Notes: a model not told the origin generated them from the sequence alone. Shown: positions 24,101-31,668, numbered from the stretch's first letter. The stretch is 64,000 bases of DNA from Nocardioides sp. YIM 152315 (GCF_029210375.1 NZ_JARGER010000023.1:1-64000), one strand, 5' to 3'. Translations and numbers: made by a program.

Positions 24101-24250
24101 GACATGGACGACGTCGCCGGACCGCCGACCCCGATGCCGCCGGGCGTCTCCCTCGACGCCGTCGTCGACGCCGTGGTCGAGCGGATCGAGCGTCGTGTCG
24201 TCGAGGAGCTCGAACGACGGGGCCGCCGACAGAGCTGGGGGGCCTTCTGA
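21161..24250 (+). CDS. Long Pro/Ala/Thr-rich, mostly disordered eCIS protein
   Basis: 1029 aa. The N-terminal ~80 residues (HEARLGRDVARRLRLPGPPF, RIGSLASSVERFAAATSRPVDIRRALVG) and the C-terminal ~60 residues (YQAPIVRVADNRVDPDMDDV, LDAVVDAVVERIERRVVEELERRG) look structured and conserved in style. The ~800 residues between are Pro/Ala/Ser/Thr-rich low complexity, with recurring short motifs of the type R-x-S-R/A plus Gly, and two in-frame microsatellites. The C-terminal helix is typical of a protein found at this place in eCIS loci, between the tube and the LysM protein. Candidate roles are a tape-measure substitute, lumen filler or cargo; none is shown by the sequence. Coupled at both ends (ATGA before, TGATG after). 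It also contains a REP-like palindrome. Confidence 0.75.
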   Translation: MTDLLSPDTAGGAHEARLGRDVARRLRLPGPPFGRGLPTRIGSLASSVERFAAATSRPVDIRRALVGPDPRGIAASSAPPRWWTPVTRPDDPAVRGATADAPARVRRSDAVVPAGPAPAVVPPAAADPSPASSAAPGPSTAPAATPPAWLAPARAVEIRRLPERGLPRAARSIPEESTWTPGGIVGGLRGEVARVRRLAEVAAVGPMLTQADRAKLSASTAARRAASATPPSTPSSGPPSAPAAGRAEGAPPHASATAPMPVARRASRSTRQVTPDAASAPAAADPPTVPTGAAPRQAPGPGPGPVVAPPSADGTAPTAPTAPTAPTAPTAPTDDPRPAPAGPPALRRASRATWQLGAARSRFGAVVRRTPAAGPGDRPTGSAATPTRAAAVPMAAATAPVLAPLSTAERARPTNAGVTRLETGLRGPAVVAPSAPSLIAGSVDAPAAVRRHAWSAGSLLLRQAGRSHVRPAAAPRPAASSPTIGATRAASAGAPTGATAPATSTPPPVAATPAAPTPTVLRAVAAAPSSPTPQPTSQPTSLPTSEPTSQPTSQPTPRSGSTPGLRRLWRPATPVRPEEARRAAPLAAAASGRTQTPSVSAPRRHEGDADPSETFGRVGVEPGPVPSVSTSSSVSGVTTGGAYPVSRIGAHVAAPGVAGHDLAMPELLAIRRTSAHGSRRGRALASGFGVPEPIRPAGSPAPAPVTGASSGVAGTVASAVASALGSTLGAPARRTAGSAGPAAPTGHATGGLRRSTGVDPSPTPTTADPTTAGPASTPGARGAWRSAGSRGRGGPTRAGQGTGPIGPSSPGTASGSAPGSAPVPAPSPAAVPAGRPRVGLGRTPTSIDLRRFTVAPPRVSVAQHRPPPSPPTAVGPAAGSSEGDRIRPRVPDEPIAGRSPWAGSLLDATAHLFAASDTSDTSVIRRSLAPGGAMSTYSSLPAPPPPPSGASGGPGSPDLSHVPSPYQAPIVRVADNRVDPDMDDVAGPPTPMPPGVSLDAVVDAVVERIERRVVEELERRGRRQSWGAF
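22103..22163 (+). repeat. 9-bp microsatellite encoding Ala-Pro-Thr repeats
   Basis: Tandem, slightly degenerate units of GCACCGACC encode six consecutive APT triplets in the Pro/Ala-rich protein. The unit length is a multiple of three, so copy changes keep the frame. Confidence 0.85.
22760..22830 (+). repeat. 12-bp tandem repeat encoding Gln-Pro-Thr-Ser
   Basis: Five full units close to CAGCCGACTTCC (22760-22819) plus a partial sixth encode QPTS/LPTS/EPTS motifs in the Pro/Ala-rich protein. Confidence 0.9.
22986..23016. repeat. REP-like 31-bp palindrome inside a coding sequence
   Basis: CTGACCCGTCGGAAA, one base, TTTCGGGCGGGTCGG: 15-bp arms with three mismatches. It is nearly the same element as the intergenic hairpin at 41865-41895, but here it is translated (encoding the stretch around PSETFGRVG) within the Pro/Ala-rich gene. 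Confidence 0.7.
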
Positions 24251-24906
24251 TGCCCGAGCTCGAGAAGGCGTTCCTGGAGATCGAGGGCGGCGAACGGGTG
24301 CCGTGCCTCTACAACCCCGAGACGATCACGGTCGGACGGCGCAACAACTGGGCCTCGAACCCGATGCCCGGCCAGGGCGTGCCCACGCTGCGGTACGTCG
24401 GCGCCAACTCCGCGTGGCTCCGGGTCGACCTGGTCTTCGACACCACCTCCGACGGCACACCGGTCACCACACACACCGGCAAGATCGTGGGTCTGATGGA
24501 CGTCGACCCGTCGTTGCCGGGTTCCGACGAGACGACCAGCAACGTGCGGCCGCCGACGGTCACGATGCACTGGGGCGACCTGCACTCGTTCAAGGCGGTC
24601 GTGCAGGGACTGCGGCTCAACTTCACCTACTTCTCCTCGACCGGTGTCCCGCTGCGGGCCGGCATGGAGCTGGAGCTGCGCCAGTACGAGCCGTCCCAGG
24701 CCTTCGGTCCGCAGAACCCGACGTCCGGCACCCCGAGGCCGCACCGCGTGCACCGGGTCCAGCCCGGCGAGACCCTCGACCGGATCAGCGCGCGCTACTA
24801 CGGCGACTCCACGCGATGGCGGCTGCTCGCGTCGGCCAACAGCCTGGAGGATCCGCTCGCGGTCCGGCCGGGGACGATGCTGACGATCCCGCGGCTGGAG
24901 GGTTGA
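24250..24906 (+). CDS. Baseplate LysM protein (Afp7-like)
   Basis: 218 aa. The first ~155 residues are the CIS tube/baseplate domain (EKAFLEIEGGERVPCLYNPETITVGRRNNW, LRVDLVFDTTSDGTPV, LNFTYFSSTGVPLRAGMELELRQYE). The last ~50 are a LysM module (RVQPGETLDRISARYYGDST, LANS...L.VRPGTMLTIPRL). Afp7-type proteins join the inner tube to the spike/baseplate. The ATG overlaps the preceding stop by one base (TGATG), and the next gene begins 4 bp downstream. Confidence 0.92.
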   Translation: MPELEKAFLEIEGGERVPCLYNPETITVGRRNNWASNPMPGQGVPTLRYVGANSAWLRVDLVFDTTSDGTPVTTHTGKIVGLMDVDPSLPGSDETTSNVRPPTVTMHWGDLHSFKAVVQGLRLNFTYFSSTGVPLRAGMELELRQYEPSQAFGPQNPTSGTPRPHRVHRVQPGETLDRISARYYGDSTRWRLLASANSLEDPLAVRPGTMLTIPRLEG

Positions 24907-24910
24907 TCCC

Positions 24911-26692
24911 ATGAGCTCCATGAGCACGATCTCCGTCGCTCCGAAGATCGAGATCAACGGGCAGCCCGCGTCTGCGGCGATGCTGGACGGCCTGGTCTCG
25001 GTGTCCGTCGACCGTGGAGTGAACCTCGTCGGCCGGGCCACGCTGCGCTTCCTCGAGGCGGGCTTCACCCTGACCTCGCTGCCGAGCTTCGACGTCGGCA
25101 CCGCCGTCACGATCAAGCCGCCGAGCGGGCCCGCGCTCTTCTCCGGCGAGGTGACGGGCGTGAGCGTCGACCAGGAGCTGACCTCGGCGGGCCCGACGAC
25201 CGAGCTCAGCGTGACGGTCGACGACAAGGCGTACCGGCTCGGCCAGGCGACCAAGAACCGCTCGTTCCTGCAGCAGAAGTACTCCGACGTGATCACCACG
25301 CTGGCGTCCGAGGCGGGCCTGACGTCCAGTCGCGTCACGGAGACGGGCGAGGTGCACCCCTACCTGCTGCAGGCGGGGACGAGCCTCGCCTACCTCGACT
25401 GGATGACCGCGCGCTGCGGCATGGTGTGGTACGTCGACGGCAACGACCTGCACGTCGTCAAGGCCGGCACGAGCAGCGGCACCGTCTCGCTCACGCTCGG
25501 GACCAACCTCGTGCGGTTCTCGGCGCGCGCATCGGCGCTCAACCCGGCCAGGGTGAGCGTGACCGGGTGGGACGAGTCCCAGCAGGCGGCCGTGACGGGC
25601 GAGGCGGCCACGCCGAACGAGCCCGAGTCGACCTTCGTGTCGAAGTACCCCGGACGCTCACGCTCCGCGACCGGGAGCGTCGCCGTCGCCGCGCTCACCC
25701 CGCACACCCAGGCCGAGGCCACGGACCTCGGCGAGTCGCTCCTGGCGCAGTCGGCGTCGGCGGCCGTGGTGGCCCGGGGCACCTGCTTCGTCGACCACCG
25801 GATCGTCCCGTGCAGCACGGTCGAGGTCGCCAACACCGGCGCCACCGCGGGCGGGTACGTCGTGACCCGGGTCGAGCACGTCTACGACTCGACCGGGTTC
25901 CACACCCACTTCACGGCCGGTCCGATCCGCCCGAGCGACCTCGTCGACCTGCTCGGCGCGCCCGCGACGTCACCGGGGCCGGTGATGGGCGCGCTGGTCT
26001 CCGCCCAGGTCACCAACGTGTCCGACCCCGACACCCTGGGCCGGGCGAAGGTGAAGTTCACCTCGATGGGCGGCGACGTCGAGTCGTGGTGGGCGCGGAT
26101 CGTCACGCTGGGCGGCGGCGACCAGCGGGGGCTGGTCTTCCAGCCGGAGGTGGGCGACGAGGTCCTCGTCGGGTTCGAGCAGGGCGACACCCGCCGACCA
26201 CTGATCCTCGGCGGGCTCTTCAGCAGCCAGAAGACGCTGCCGACCACCGGCGTCCAGCCGTTCGTGGACAACGGCGCGATCAAGTACCGCCGCATCACCT
26301 CGCGCCTGGGCCACCTGGTCGAGCTCGCCGACGGTCAGTCCCCCTCGGAGAGCCACATCCTCATCCGCAACAAGGTGACCGGGAACCTGATCCGGCTCGG
26401 CGAGGACAGGCTGGACGTCTCGATGGACGGCAAGCCGATCAAGCTCGACAACGGCGCCGGCGCGACGATCGAGCTCGCCGCCAACGGCGACGTCACGATC
26501 GAGGGGGCCAACGTGTCGATCAAGGCGACCAGCGGCGCGGTCAAGGTGGACGGCGCGACCGACGTACAGCTCAAGGCCAGCGTCAACCTCAAGGCCGAGG
26601 GCGCGATCGTGGGGGTCAAGGCCCAGGGGTCGGCCACCGTCGAGGCCAGCGGACCGCTGGCGCTCAAGGGCGCACTGGTGGCGATCAACTGA
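24911..26692 (+). CDS. VgrG-like spike protein (Afp8; gp27-gp5 fusion)
   Basis: 593 aa. Residues ~1-350 form the gp27/late-control-D-like part (VSVDRGVNLVGRATLRFLEAGF, YLDWMTARCGMVWYVDGNDLHVVKAG). Residues ~355-440 are the gp5 OB-fold (VTNVSDPDTLGRAKVKFTSM, VFQPEVGDEVLVGFEQGDTRRPLILGGLF). The C-terminal ~110 residues are a repetitive beta-helix-like stretch (ATIELAANGDVTIEGANVSI). No extra effector domain is fused at the end. It forms the trimeric puncturing spike tipped by the DUF4280 protein. Confidence 0.93.
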   Translation: MSSMSTISVAPKIEINGQPASAAMLDGLVSVSVDRGVNLVGRATLRFLEAGFTLTSLPSFDVGTAVTIKPPSGPALFSGEVTGVSVDQELTSAGPTTELSVTVDDKAYRLGQATKNRSFLQQKYSDVITTLASEAGLTSSRVTETGEVHPYLLQAGTSLAYLDWMTARCGMVWYVDGNDLHVVKAGTSSGTVSLTLGTNLVRFSARASALNPARVSVTGWDESQQAAVTGEAATPNEPESTFVSKYPGRSRSATGSVAVAALTPHTQAEATDLGESLLAQSASAAVVARGTCFVDHRIVPCSTVEVANTGATAGGYVVTRVEHVYDSTGFHTHFTAGPIRPSDLVDLLGAPATSPGPVMGALVSAQVTNVSDPDTLGRAKVKFTSMGGDVESWWARIVTLGGGDQRGLVFQPEVGDEVLVGFEQGDTRRPLILGGLFSSQKTLPTTGVQPFVDNGAIKYRRITSRLGHLVELADGQSPSESHILIRNKVTGNLIRLGEDRLDVSMDGKPIKLDNGAGATIELAANGDVTIEGANVSIKATSGAVKVDGATDVQLKASVNLKAEGAIVGVKAQGSATVEASGPLALKGALVAIN

Positions 26693-27135
26693 TGGCCGAG
26701 GCACCCATCCGCAGGTACGACGAACCGGAGCAGCCGGACTCGTCCTTCATCGGCCGCGGCCTGCTCTGGCCGGTGGGCGTCGACCACACCGGGGCGATCG
26801 CGCTCTCCGACGGCACGCCCGACCTGGACCGCTCGATCCAGATCGTGCTGATGACCGCGCCCGGAGAGCGCCTGATGCGGCCGCAGTTCGGCTGCCGGAT
26901 CTGGGACCTGCTCTTCGAGCCGGTGACCGGCAACCTGCTCGGACTGATCGCGGAGGCGGTCCGTGACGCCCTGGCCCAGTGGGAGCCCCGGATCGTGGTC
27001 GACGAGGTCCGACCCGAGCCGGACCCGGACAACCACGCCCTGATCCGCATCCTCATCGGCTACCGGGTGCGCGCCACCAACGACCGCCGCAACCTCGTCT
27101 ATCCCTTCTACGTGATCCCCCACGACGCCGAGTAG
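26692..27135 (+). CDS. Baseplate wedge protein, gp25-like (Afp9)
   Basis: 147 aa. Characteristic gp25/IraD-fold sequence: FIGRGLLWPVGVDHTGAIAL, DLDRSIQIVLMTAPGERLMRPQFGC, IWDLLFEPVT and AEAVRDALAQWEPRIVVDEV. The conserved EPR motif is present. It overlaps the spike gene stop by one base (TGATG). Confidence 0.95.
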   Translation: MAEAPIRRYDEPEQPDSSFIGRGLLWPVGVDHTGAIALSDGTPDLDRSIQIVLMTAPGERLMRPQFGCRIWDLLFEPVTGNLLGLIAEAVRDALAQWEPRIVVDEVRPEPDPDNHALIRILIGYRVRATNDRRNLVYPFYVIPHDAE

Positions 27136-27144
27136 GACGCACCG

Positions 27145-29094
27145 ATGCCGCTGCCCACCCCCGCCCTCGACGACCGGACGTTCCAGGACATCGTCGACGA
27201 GGCCAAGCGACTGATCCCGCGCTACTGCCCCGAGTGGACCAACCACAACGTCTCCGATCCGGGCGTGGCGCTGATCGAGCTGTTCGCGTGGATGAGCGAG
27301 ATGGTGCTCTACCGCGTCAACCAGGTGCCGGACCGCCTCTACGTCCACTTCCTCAACCTCGTCGGCATCGAGCCGTTCCCGCCGTCGGTGGCGCGCACGG
27401 ACCTGACGTTCTGGCTCTCGGCCGTGCTCGACCAGCCGGTGCTCGTCCCGGCGAACACCCAGGTGATGACCGCGACGAGCGCAACCGAGACCGACTCCGT
27501 CGTCTTCAGCACGGCCGGCGACCTCGTCATCGCGCCCCCCGACCTGGTCGCCGCGAAGTCGTCGGCCGCCGCGAGCGAGCAGATCGTCGACGTCTGGGAG
27601 GACCTGCGCTTCGGCAGCGACGGCGCGCAGTGCTTCCCCTCGGACGTGCTGACGCCCGGGGACGCCTTCTACCTCGGCTTCCGGCAGAGCCTCGCCGGCA
27701 TGGTGCTGCGCCTGCAGGTCGAGGCCCGCGCCGAGGGGATCGGCGTCGACCCGCGGCGCCCGCCGCTGGTCTGGGAGGTGTGGAACGGCGAGGGCTGGCT
27801 GCCGACCCGCATCCACGAGGACTCCACGGGTGGCCTCAACCGGCCCGGGGAGGTCGTGCTGCTCGTCCCGGTCGAGCACGTCCCGCTGACGGTGGCCAAC
27901 GAGTCCGCCTACTGGCTGCGGGCCCGGCTGCTGACGCCGGGCAGCGGGCAGCCGACGTACCGCAACTCCCCCCGGGTCCGGGGCATCGAGGTCTCCGCCC
28001 TGGGCGGCACGGTGCCGGCCGAGCACGCGGAGACGATGGGCGGCGAGACCCTGGGCCGCAGCAGCGGCGCACCCGGACAGCGTTTCCAGACCAGCCGCTT
28101 CCCGGTGCTCCCGCGCCGCTCGGACGAGACCGTCCGCGTCGTCGACGGCGAGCGGGTCGACGAGTGGCAGGAGGTCGACGACTTCTCGGCCTCCGGCCCC
28201 ACGGACCAGCACTTCGTCTGGGACAGCGGCACCGGCGTCGTGCACTTCGGACCCCGCATCCGCTACCCCGACGGCTCCGTGCGGCAGCACGGCGCGATCC
28301 CCCGCGACGGCGCGTTCGTCGAGACCGCGGGCTACCGCCACGGCGGCGGCTCCCGCGGCAACGTCGGGGCCCGCACGCTGACGATGCTGCGCTCGGCGGT
28401 GCCGTTCGTGAACGGCGTCGTCAACCTCGCGGCCGCCTCGGGCGGAGTCGACGCGGAGACCGTCGCCGAGGCGAAGGTCCGCGGCCCACTCACGCTCCGG
28501 ACCGGCCAGCGCGCGGTCACCGCCCGCGACTTCGAGCGGCTGACCATCGAGTCCTCGATCGAGGTCGCGCGGGTCCGCTGTCGGCCCGCCGGTCGCGGCA
28601 ACGGCGCCGTCCAGCTCCTCGTGGTCCCGCAGGTGCGCACGGACCCGACGACCCAGCGGCTGGACGACTTCGCGATCTCGCCCTACCTGATGTCGACGAT
28701 CTCCGAGACGCTCGACGAGCACCGGCTGGTCGGCACGTCGGTCGAGGTGAGCACGCCGTACTACCAAGGGGTCTCGGTGGTCGCGCTGCTGCACGGCGCT
28801 CCCGGTCGACCGGCGGCCCTGGTGCGGCAGCGCGCGATGGACGGGCTGTCCCGATTCCTCAACCCGCTGGTCGGCGGCTCCGACGGCACCGGCTGGCCGT
28901 TCGACGCGGACGTCAACCTCGCGGTGGTGACGCAGCTGCTGGAGGGGATCGACGGCGTCGAGCGGGTCGAGGAGGTGCTCCTCTTCGAGTACGACCTGCG
29001 CACCGGCCGTCGCCTCGGCGGGGGCAAGGACGTGATCCGGCTCGACAAGCAGTCGCTCTTCCTCTCCGCCGGCCACCAGGTGGTGGTCCGATGA
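27145..29094 (+). CDS. Baseplate J-like protein (Afp11)
   Basis: 649 aa. It opens with PTPALDDRTFQDIVDEAKRLIPRYCPEWTNHNVSDPGVALIELFAWM, the usual start of large eCIS baseplate J proteins, and ends with the gpJ core (AVTARDFERLTIESSIEVARVRC, LVVPQVRTDP, VVALLHGAPGRPAALVRQRAM). The central region carries an insertion of beta-rich sequence. It builds the baseplate wedge with gp25 and tail protein I. The nine-base gap from gp25 contains GGA; the stop overlaps the next ATG (ATGA). Confidence 0.94.
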   Translation: MPLPTPALDDRTFQDIVDEAKRLIPRYCPEWTNHNVSDPGVALIELFAWMSEMVLYRVNQVPDRLYVHFLNLVGIEPFPPSVARTDLTFWLSAVLDQPVLVPANTQVMTATSATETDSVVFSTAGDLVIAPPDLVAAKSSAAASEQIVDVWEDLRFGSDGAQCFPSDVLTPGDAFYLGFRQSLAGMVLRLQVEARAEGIGVDPRRPPLVWEVWNGEGWLPTRIHEDSTGGLNRPGEVVLLVPVEHVPLTVANESAYWLRARLLTPGSGQPTYRNSPRVRGIEVSALGGTVPAEHAETMGGETLGRSSGAPGQRFQTSRFPVLPRRSDETVRVVDGERVDEWQEVDDFSASGPTDQHFVWDSGTGVVHFGPRIRYPDGSVRQHGAIPRDGAFVETAGYRHGGGSRGNVGARTLTMLRSAVPFVNGVVNLAAASGGVDAETVAEAKVRGPLTLRTGQRAVTARDFERLTIESSIEVARVRCRPAGRGNGAVQLLVVPQVRTDPTTQRLDDFAISPYLMSTISETLDEHRLVGTSVEVSTPYYQGVSVVALLHGAPGRPAALVRQRAMDGLSRFLNPLVGGSDGTGWPFDADVNLAVVTQLLEGIDGVERVEEVLLFEYDLRTGRRLGGGKDVIRLDKQSLFLSAGHQVVVR

Positions 29095-29678
29095 CCGTCG
29101 AACGGGTCAGCGCCGCCGTCGCGCCGGCCGGGCAGCTGCGGCCGCAGCGGTCGCCCACGTGGATGCTCGACCAGCTGCCGGTCGCGATGCTCGACCAGGA
29201 CTTCTTCCGGCGCTTCGTGTCGATCTTCCAGGAGCTCGGCGCCTCGCTGCTCGAGGACGCCGACAACGTCGAGCACGCTGCCGACGCGAGCGTCGCGCCG
29301 CAGCCGATGCTGCCCTACCTGGCGTCGTGGATCGGCGTCGAGACCATCGACGATTCCCAGCCGGAGGAGCTGCAACGTCGTATCGTGTCCAGCGCGGCGA
29401 AGACGCTGACGTGGCGTGGCACTGCTCGTGGTCTCAGGTCCTACCTGGAGCTGATCAGCGAGGGTCCGGTCGAGGTCGAGGAGGGCGGCGGCATCTGGCG
29501 CGCGGGCGAGGCTCCCGACGACACCTCCTGGGTGGTGATGCGGGTGCGGTCGACCGGGCAGCTGGAGCTCGACGACTTCGTCGACGTGGTCCGGGACGAG
29601 GTGCCCGCCCACGTGCGCGCGGAGCTGTACGTCGGACCCGACCGGGTGTGGACGAGCGAGGAGGAGTGGCCGGCGTGA
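29091..29678 (+). CDS. Tail protein I-like baseplate component (Afp12-like)
   Basis: 195 aa. WMLDQLPVAMLDQDFFRRFVSIFQELGASLLEDADNVEHAAD and MLPYLASWIGVETID are typical of the phage tail protein I/gpI family in eCIS, followed by RIVSSAAKTLTWRGTARGLRSYLELIS. Coupled to the baseplate J gene upstream (ATGA) and to the zinc-ribbon gene downstream (GTGA). No tail-fibre gene follows, so receptor binding must be handled elsewhere. Confidence 0.88.
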   Translation: MTVERVSAAVAPAGQLRPQRSPTWMLDQLPVAMLDQDFFRRFVSIFQELGASLLEDADNVEHAADASVAPQPMLPYLASWIGVETIDDSQPEELQRRIVSSAAKTLTWRGTARGLRSYLELISEGPVEVEEGGGIWRAGEAPDDTSWVVMRVRSTGQLELDDFVDVVRDEVPAHVRAELYVGPDRVWTSEEEWPA

Positions 29679-30247
29679 GCGAGACGTTGACCGGCAGGCA
29701 CGCGCTCTCCGGTGGTGAGCCGGAGCGGCCGGATCCCGGCATGCCCCTGACCGATCCCGACGCCCCGCTCCAGGAGGCGCTCGAACCGCCCCTCGCCGTA
29801 CCGCCGCCCGGACCGGCCAGCACGGAGCACGTCACCTGCCCGGAGTGCGGCACGGCCGCGACGGTGGCGCTGACCCGACGCGACGCCGCGGACTTCTGCG
29901 CCCAGTGCGACTACCCGCTCTTCTGGACGCCGAACAAGGTCGTCCTCGACGTCGGCGCCACGGCTGTCGACTCGCTGCGCCGCCTGCCGGGCACGTCCGG
30001 TCGCGTGACCGTCGGCTCGCTCGCCTGCCCGCACTGCGCCGAGAGCAACCTGCTCTCCGCCGAGCTCTGCGTGCGCTGCGGCGGGCTGATGCACCCGCCC
30101 GCGCCCGAGCCGGTGGTCGTCACCCCGCCGCCCCCTCCCCCGCCCGAGCCCGAGCCGACGAGGACGCCGCTGTGGGTCTGGATCCTCGGTGGTACGACGT
30201 TGCTGCTGCTGGTTGCGCTGGTCGTCTACTTCGTGGCGACCCGGTAG
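29675..30247 (+). CDS. Zinc-ribbon, tail-anchored membrane protein closing the eCIS operon
   Basis: 190 aa. Two CxxC pairs (CPECG and CAQC at ~55-80) form one zinc ribbon, and CPHC with CVRCG (~110-135) a second. A Pro-rich linker (VVTPPPPPPPEPEP) leads to a single C-terminal helix (LWVWILGGTTLLLLVALVVYF) with only ATR after it, so the protein is predicted to be tail-anchored with zinc ribbons in the cytoplasm. It is translationally coupled to the last baseplate gene, so it is very probably part of the system. An anchoring or membrane-sensing role for a cytoplasmic particle is inference. Confidence 0.85.
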   Translation: MSETLTGRHALSGGEPERPDPGMPLTDPDAPLQEALEPPLAVPPPGPASTEHVTCPECGTAATVALTRRDAADFCAQCDYPLFWTPNKVVLDVGATAVDSLRRLPGTSGRVTVGSLACPHCAESNLLSAELCVRCGGLMHPPAPEPVVVTPPPPPPPEPEPTRTPLWVWILGGTTLLLLVALVVYFVATR

Positions 30248-30259
30248 CGGTCGGCCCGG

Positions 30260-31096
30260 TCACTCCCCCGTGACCGCGGGCATCGGCTCGTGGGCGAGGT
30301 CGGCGTCGCGAAGGGTCTGGTCGAGGGCGAGACCCTCGAGCACGTCGAGCGGGACCTGCCAGTCCGCGCTGTCGGCGTCGGCCGCGCGGACGTACTCGGA
30401 CGCGTCGACGGCGATGCCGTCGCGGGTGCTGAGCCCGACGACCCGGACCCACAGCACGGAGCCGGGCGGACGCGACGCGGCCTCGTCGAGGGTGAGCATC
30501 CGCGGCGCGTCGGAGCCGATGCGGGCGCGCGGCGCGACGGTCGTCATGAGCAGCGAGCCGTCGTCGAGCGCGGACATCTCGCAGGTCGCGGCCAGCCCCT
30601 GGGCCAGCTGGTGGTCACAGCTGGACGCGAAGTCGTAGGTGTCGAAGTCCGCCGGCGCGTAGCCACCGACCGTGAGGTTGACCTGGACCGACGGTCCCCC
30701 CGAGGGGCGATAGCTCAGCAGGTAGTGCTGGGCCGCCGGGTCGCCCGGGTCGACGGTGTCCCCGAGCAGGCTCTTGACCGTCCAGGTCGGGTCGCCGAGC
30801 GGTCCGACGTACGGCGTGAACGCTGCGCTCGCGGATCTCTCCATGGTCCGGGCGAGCGGTGGCGTCGCCTCCTGGGCGACCGGCGTCGAGGAGTCCTCGC
30901 CCCTGAGCTGCTCGCCGACGCCGAGGCCGGTCGCGGCGAGGGCGGCGACCGCGAGCACGCCGGCGCCGGCTTCGAGGGCGCGGCGCCGGCGGGACTCCCG
31001 ACGGGCGGTGCGGATGACGTCGGCGCCGGACTGCCGAAGCGGCGGCTCGTCGGCGAGGTGGTCGCGCAGCATCGTGGACAGGTCGTGCTCGGTCAT
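30260..31096 (-). CDS. Membrane protein paired with the ECF sigma factor (possible anti-sigma)
   Basis: 278 aa. MTEHDLSTMLRDHLADEPP is a short cytoplasmic segment, followed by a basic cluster (RTARRESRRRRALEAG), one transmembrane helix (VLAVAALAATGLGVG) and a ~210-residue extracytoplasmic part with two cysteines (SSCDHQLAQGLAATCEMSALDD). No CHCC zinc motif of classic anti-sigma factors is present. The start overlaps the sigma factor's stop (ATGA), which is the main reason to see it as the sigma factor's partner. Extracytoplasmic domain unknown. It converges with the eCIS operon with 12 bases between stops. Confidence 0.7.
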   Translation of the reverse strand: MTEHDLSTMLRDHLADEPPLRQSGADVIRTARRESRRRRALEAGAGVLAVAALAATGLGVGEQLRGEDSSTPVAQEATPPLARTMERSASAAFTPYVGPLGDPTWTVKSLLGDTVDPGDPAAQHYLLSYRPSGGPSVQVNLTVGGYAPADFDTYDFASSCDHQLAQGLAATCEMSALDDGSLLMTTVAPRARIGSDAPRMLTLDEAASRPPGSVLWVRVVGLSTRDGIAVDASEYVRAADADSADWQVPLDVLEGLALDQTLRDADLAHEPMPAVTGE

Positions 31097-31596
31097 GGGG
31101 TCCTCTTCGTGTCGGTGAGTGACGGCACGTGCCGGCGCAGCGTGGCGATGGCCTTGGCGGTGTGGCTCTTGACGGTGCCCTCGGCGAGGCCGAGGGCGGC
31201 CGCGGTCTCCGCGACCGATCGGTCGTCGACGAAGCGCAGCGCGATCACCGCGCGCTGCTGGGCGGGCAGCGTGGCCAGCGCCGCGTCGAGGTCCAGGGGC
31301 GCCACCGGCTCGGCAGCCGGGACGTCGGGCAGCGACCCGACCACGACGTCCCGCGGGCGCCGTCGCACCCAGGTCAGCGACTCGTTCACCACCGCCCGGC
31401 GCGCGTAGGCCTCCAGCCCCGTTCCGTCGATCCGCGACCAGGCCCGGTAGACCTTCACCAGCGCCCGCTGGGTCACGTCCTCTGCCGCGTGCCAGTCTCG
31501 CGTCACGACGTACGCCACGCGGCGCAGCGCCCGCACGCGGGCGACGTAGAACTCGGTGAACTCCGCGTCCCGATGCGCCCGCTGCATGCCGTTCAT
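31093..31596 (-). CDS. SigE-family ECF RNA polymerase sigma factor
   Basis: 167 aa. Region 2: EFTEFYVARVRALRRVAYVVTRDWHAAEDVTQRALVKVYRAW. Region 4: LPAQQRAVIALRFVDDRSVAETAAALGLAEGTVKSHTAKAIATLRR. This is the SigE-type ECF family common in actinobacteria. The ATG at 31596 is used; ATG at 31587 is also possible. Divergent from the VOC gene across 72 bp. No TANNNT lies before its start, which would fit self-control by an ECF-type promoter, but I cannot assign one. Confidence 0.88.
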   Translation of the reverse strand: MNGMQRAHRDAEFTEFYVARVRALRRVAYVVTRDWHAAEDVTQRALVKVYRAWSRIDGTGLEAYARRAVVNESLTWVRRRPRDVVVGSLPDVPAAEPVAPLDLDAALATLPAQQRAVIALRFVDDRSVAETAAALGLAEGTVKSHTAKAIATLRRHVPSLTDTKRTP

Positions 31597-31656
31597 ACTC
31601 CGCGAGACCCTCGGGGGGTTCACCCGATCGCGGAAGATCGTCGATCCGGCGCGGTC

Positions 31657-31662
31657 TACGCT
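31657..31662 (+). promoter_or_regulatory. -10 hexamer TACGCT, leaderless VOC gene
   Basis: TACGCT ends 6 nt before the GTG at 31669. This supports GTG 31669 as the start. Confidence 0.45.
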
Positions 31663-31668
31663 GACGTC

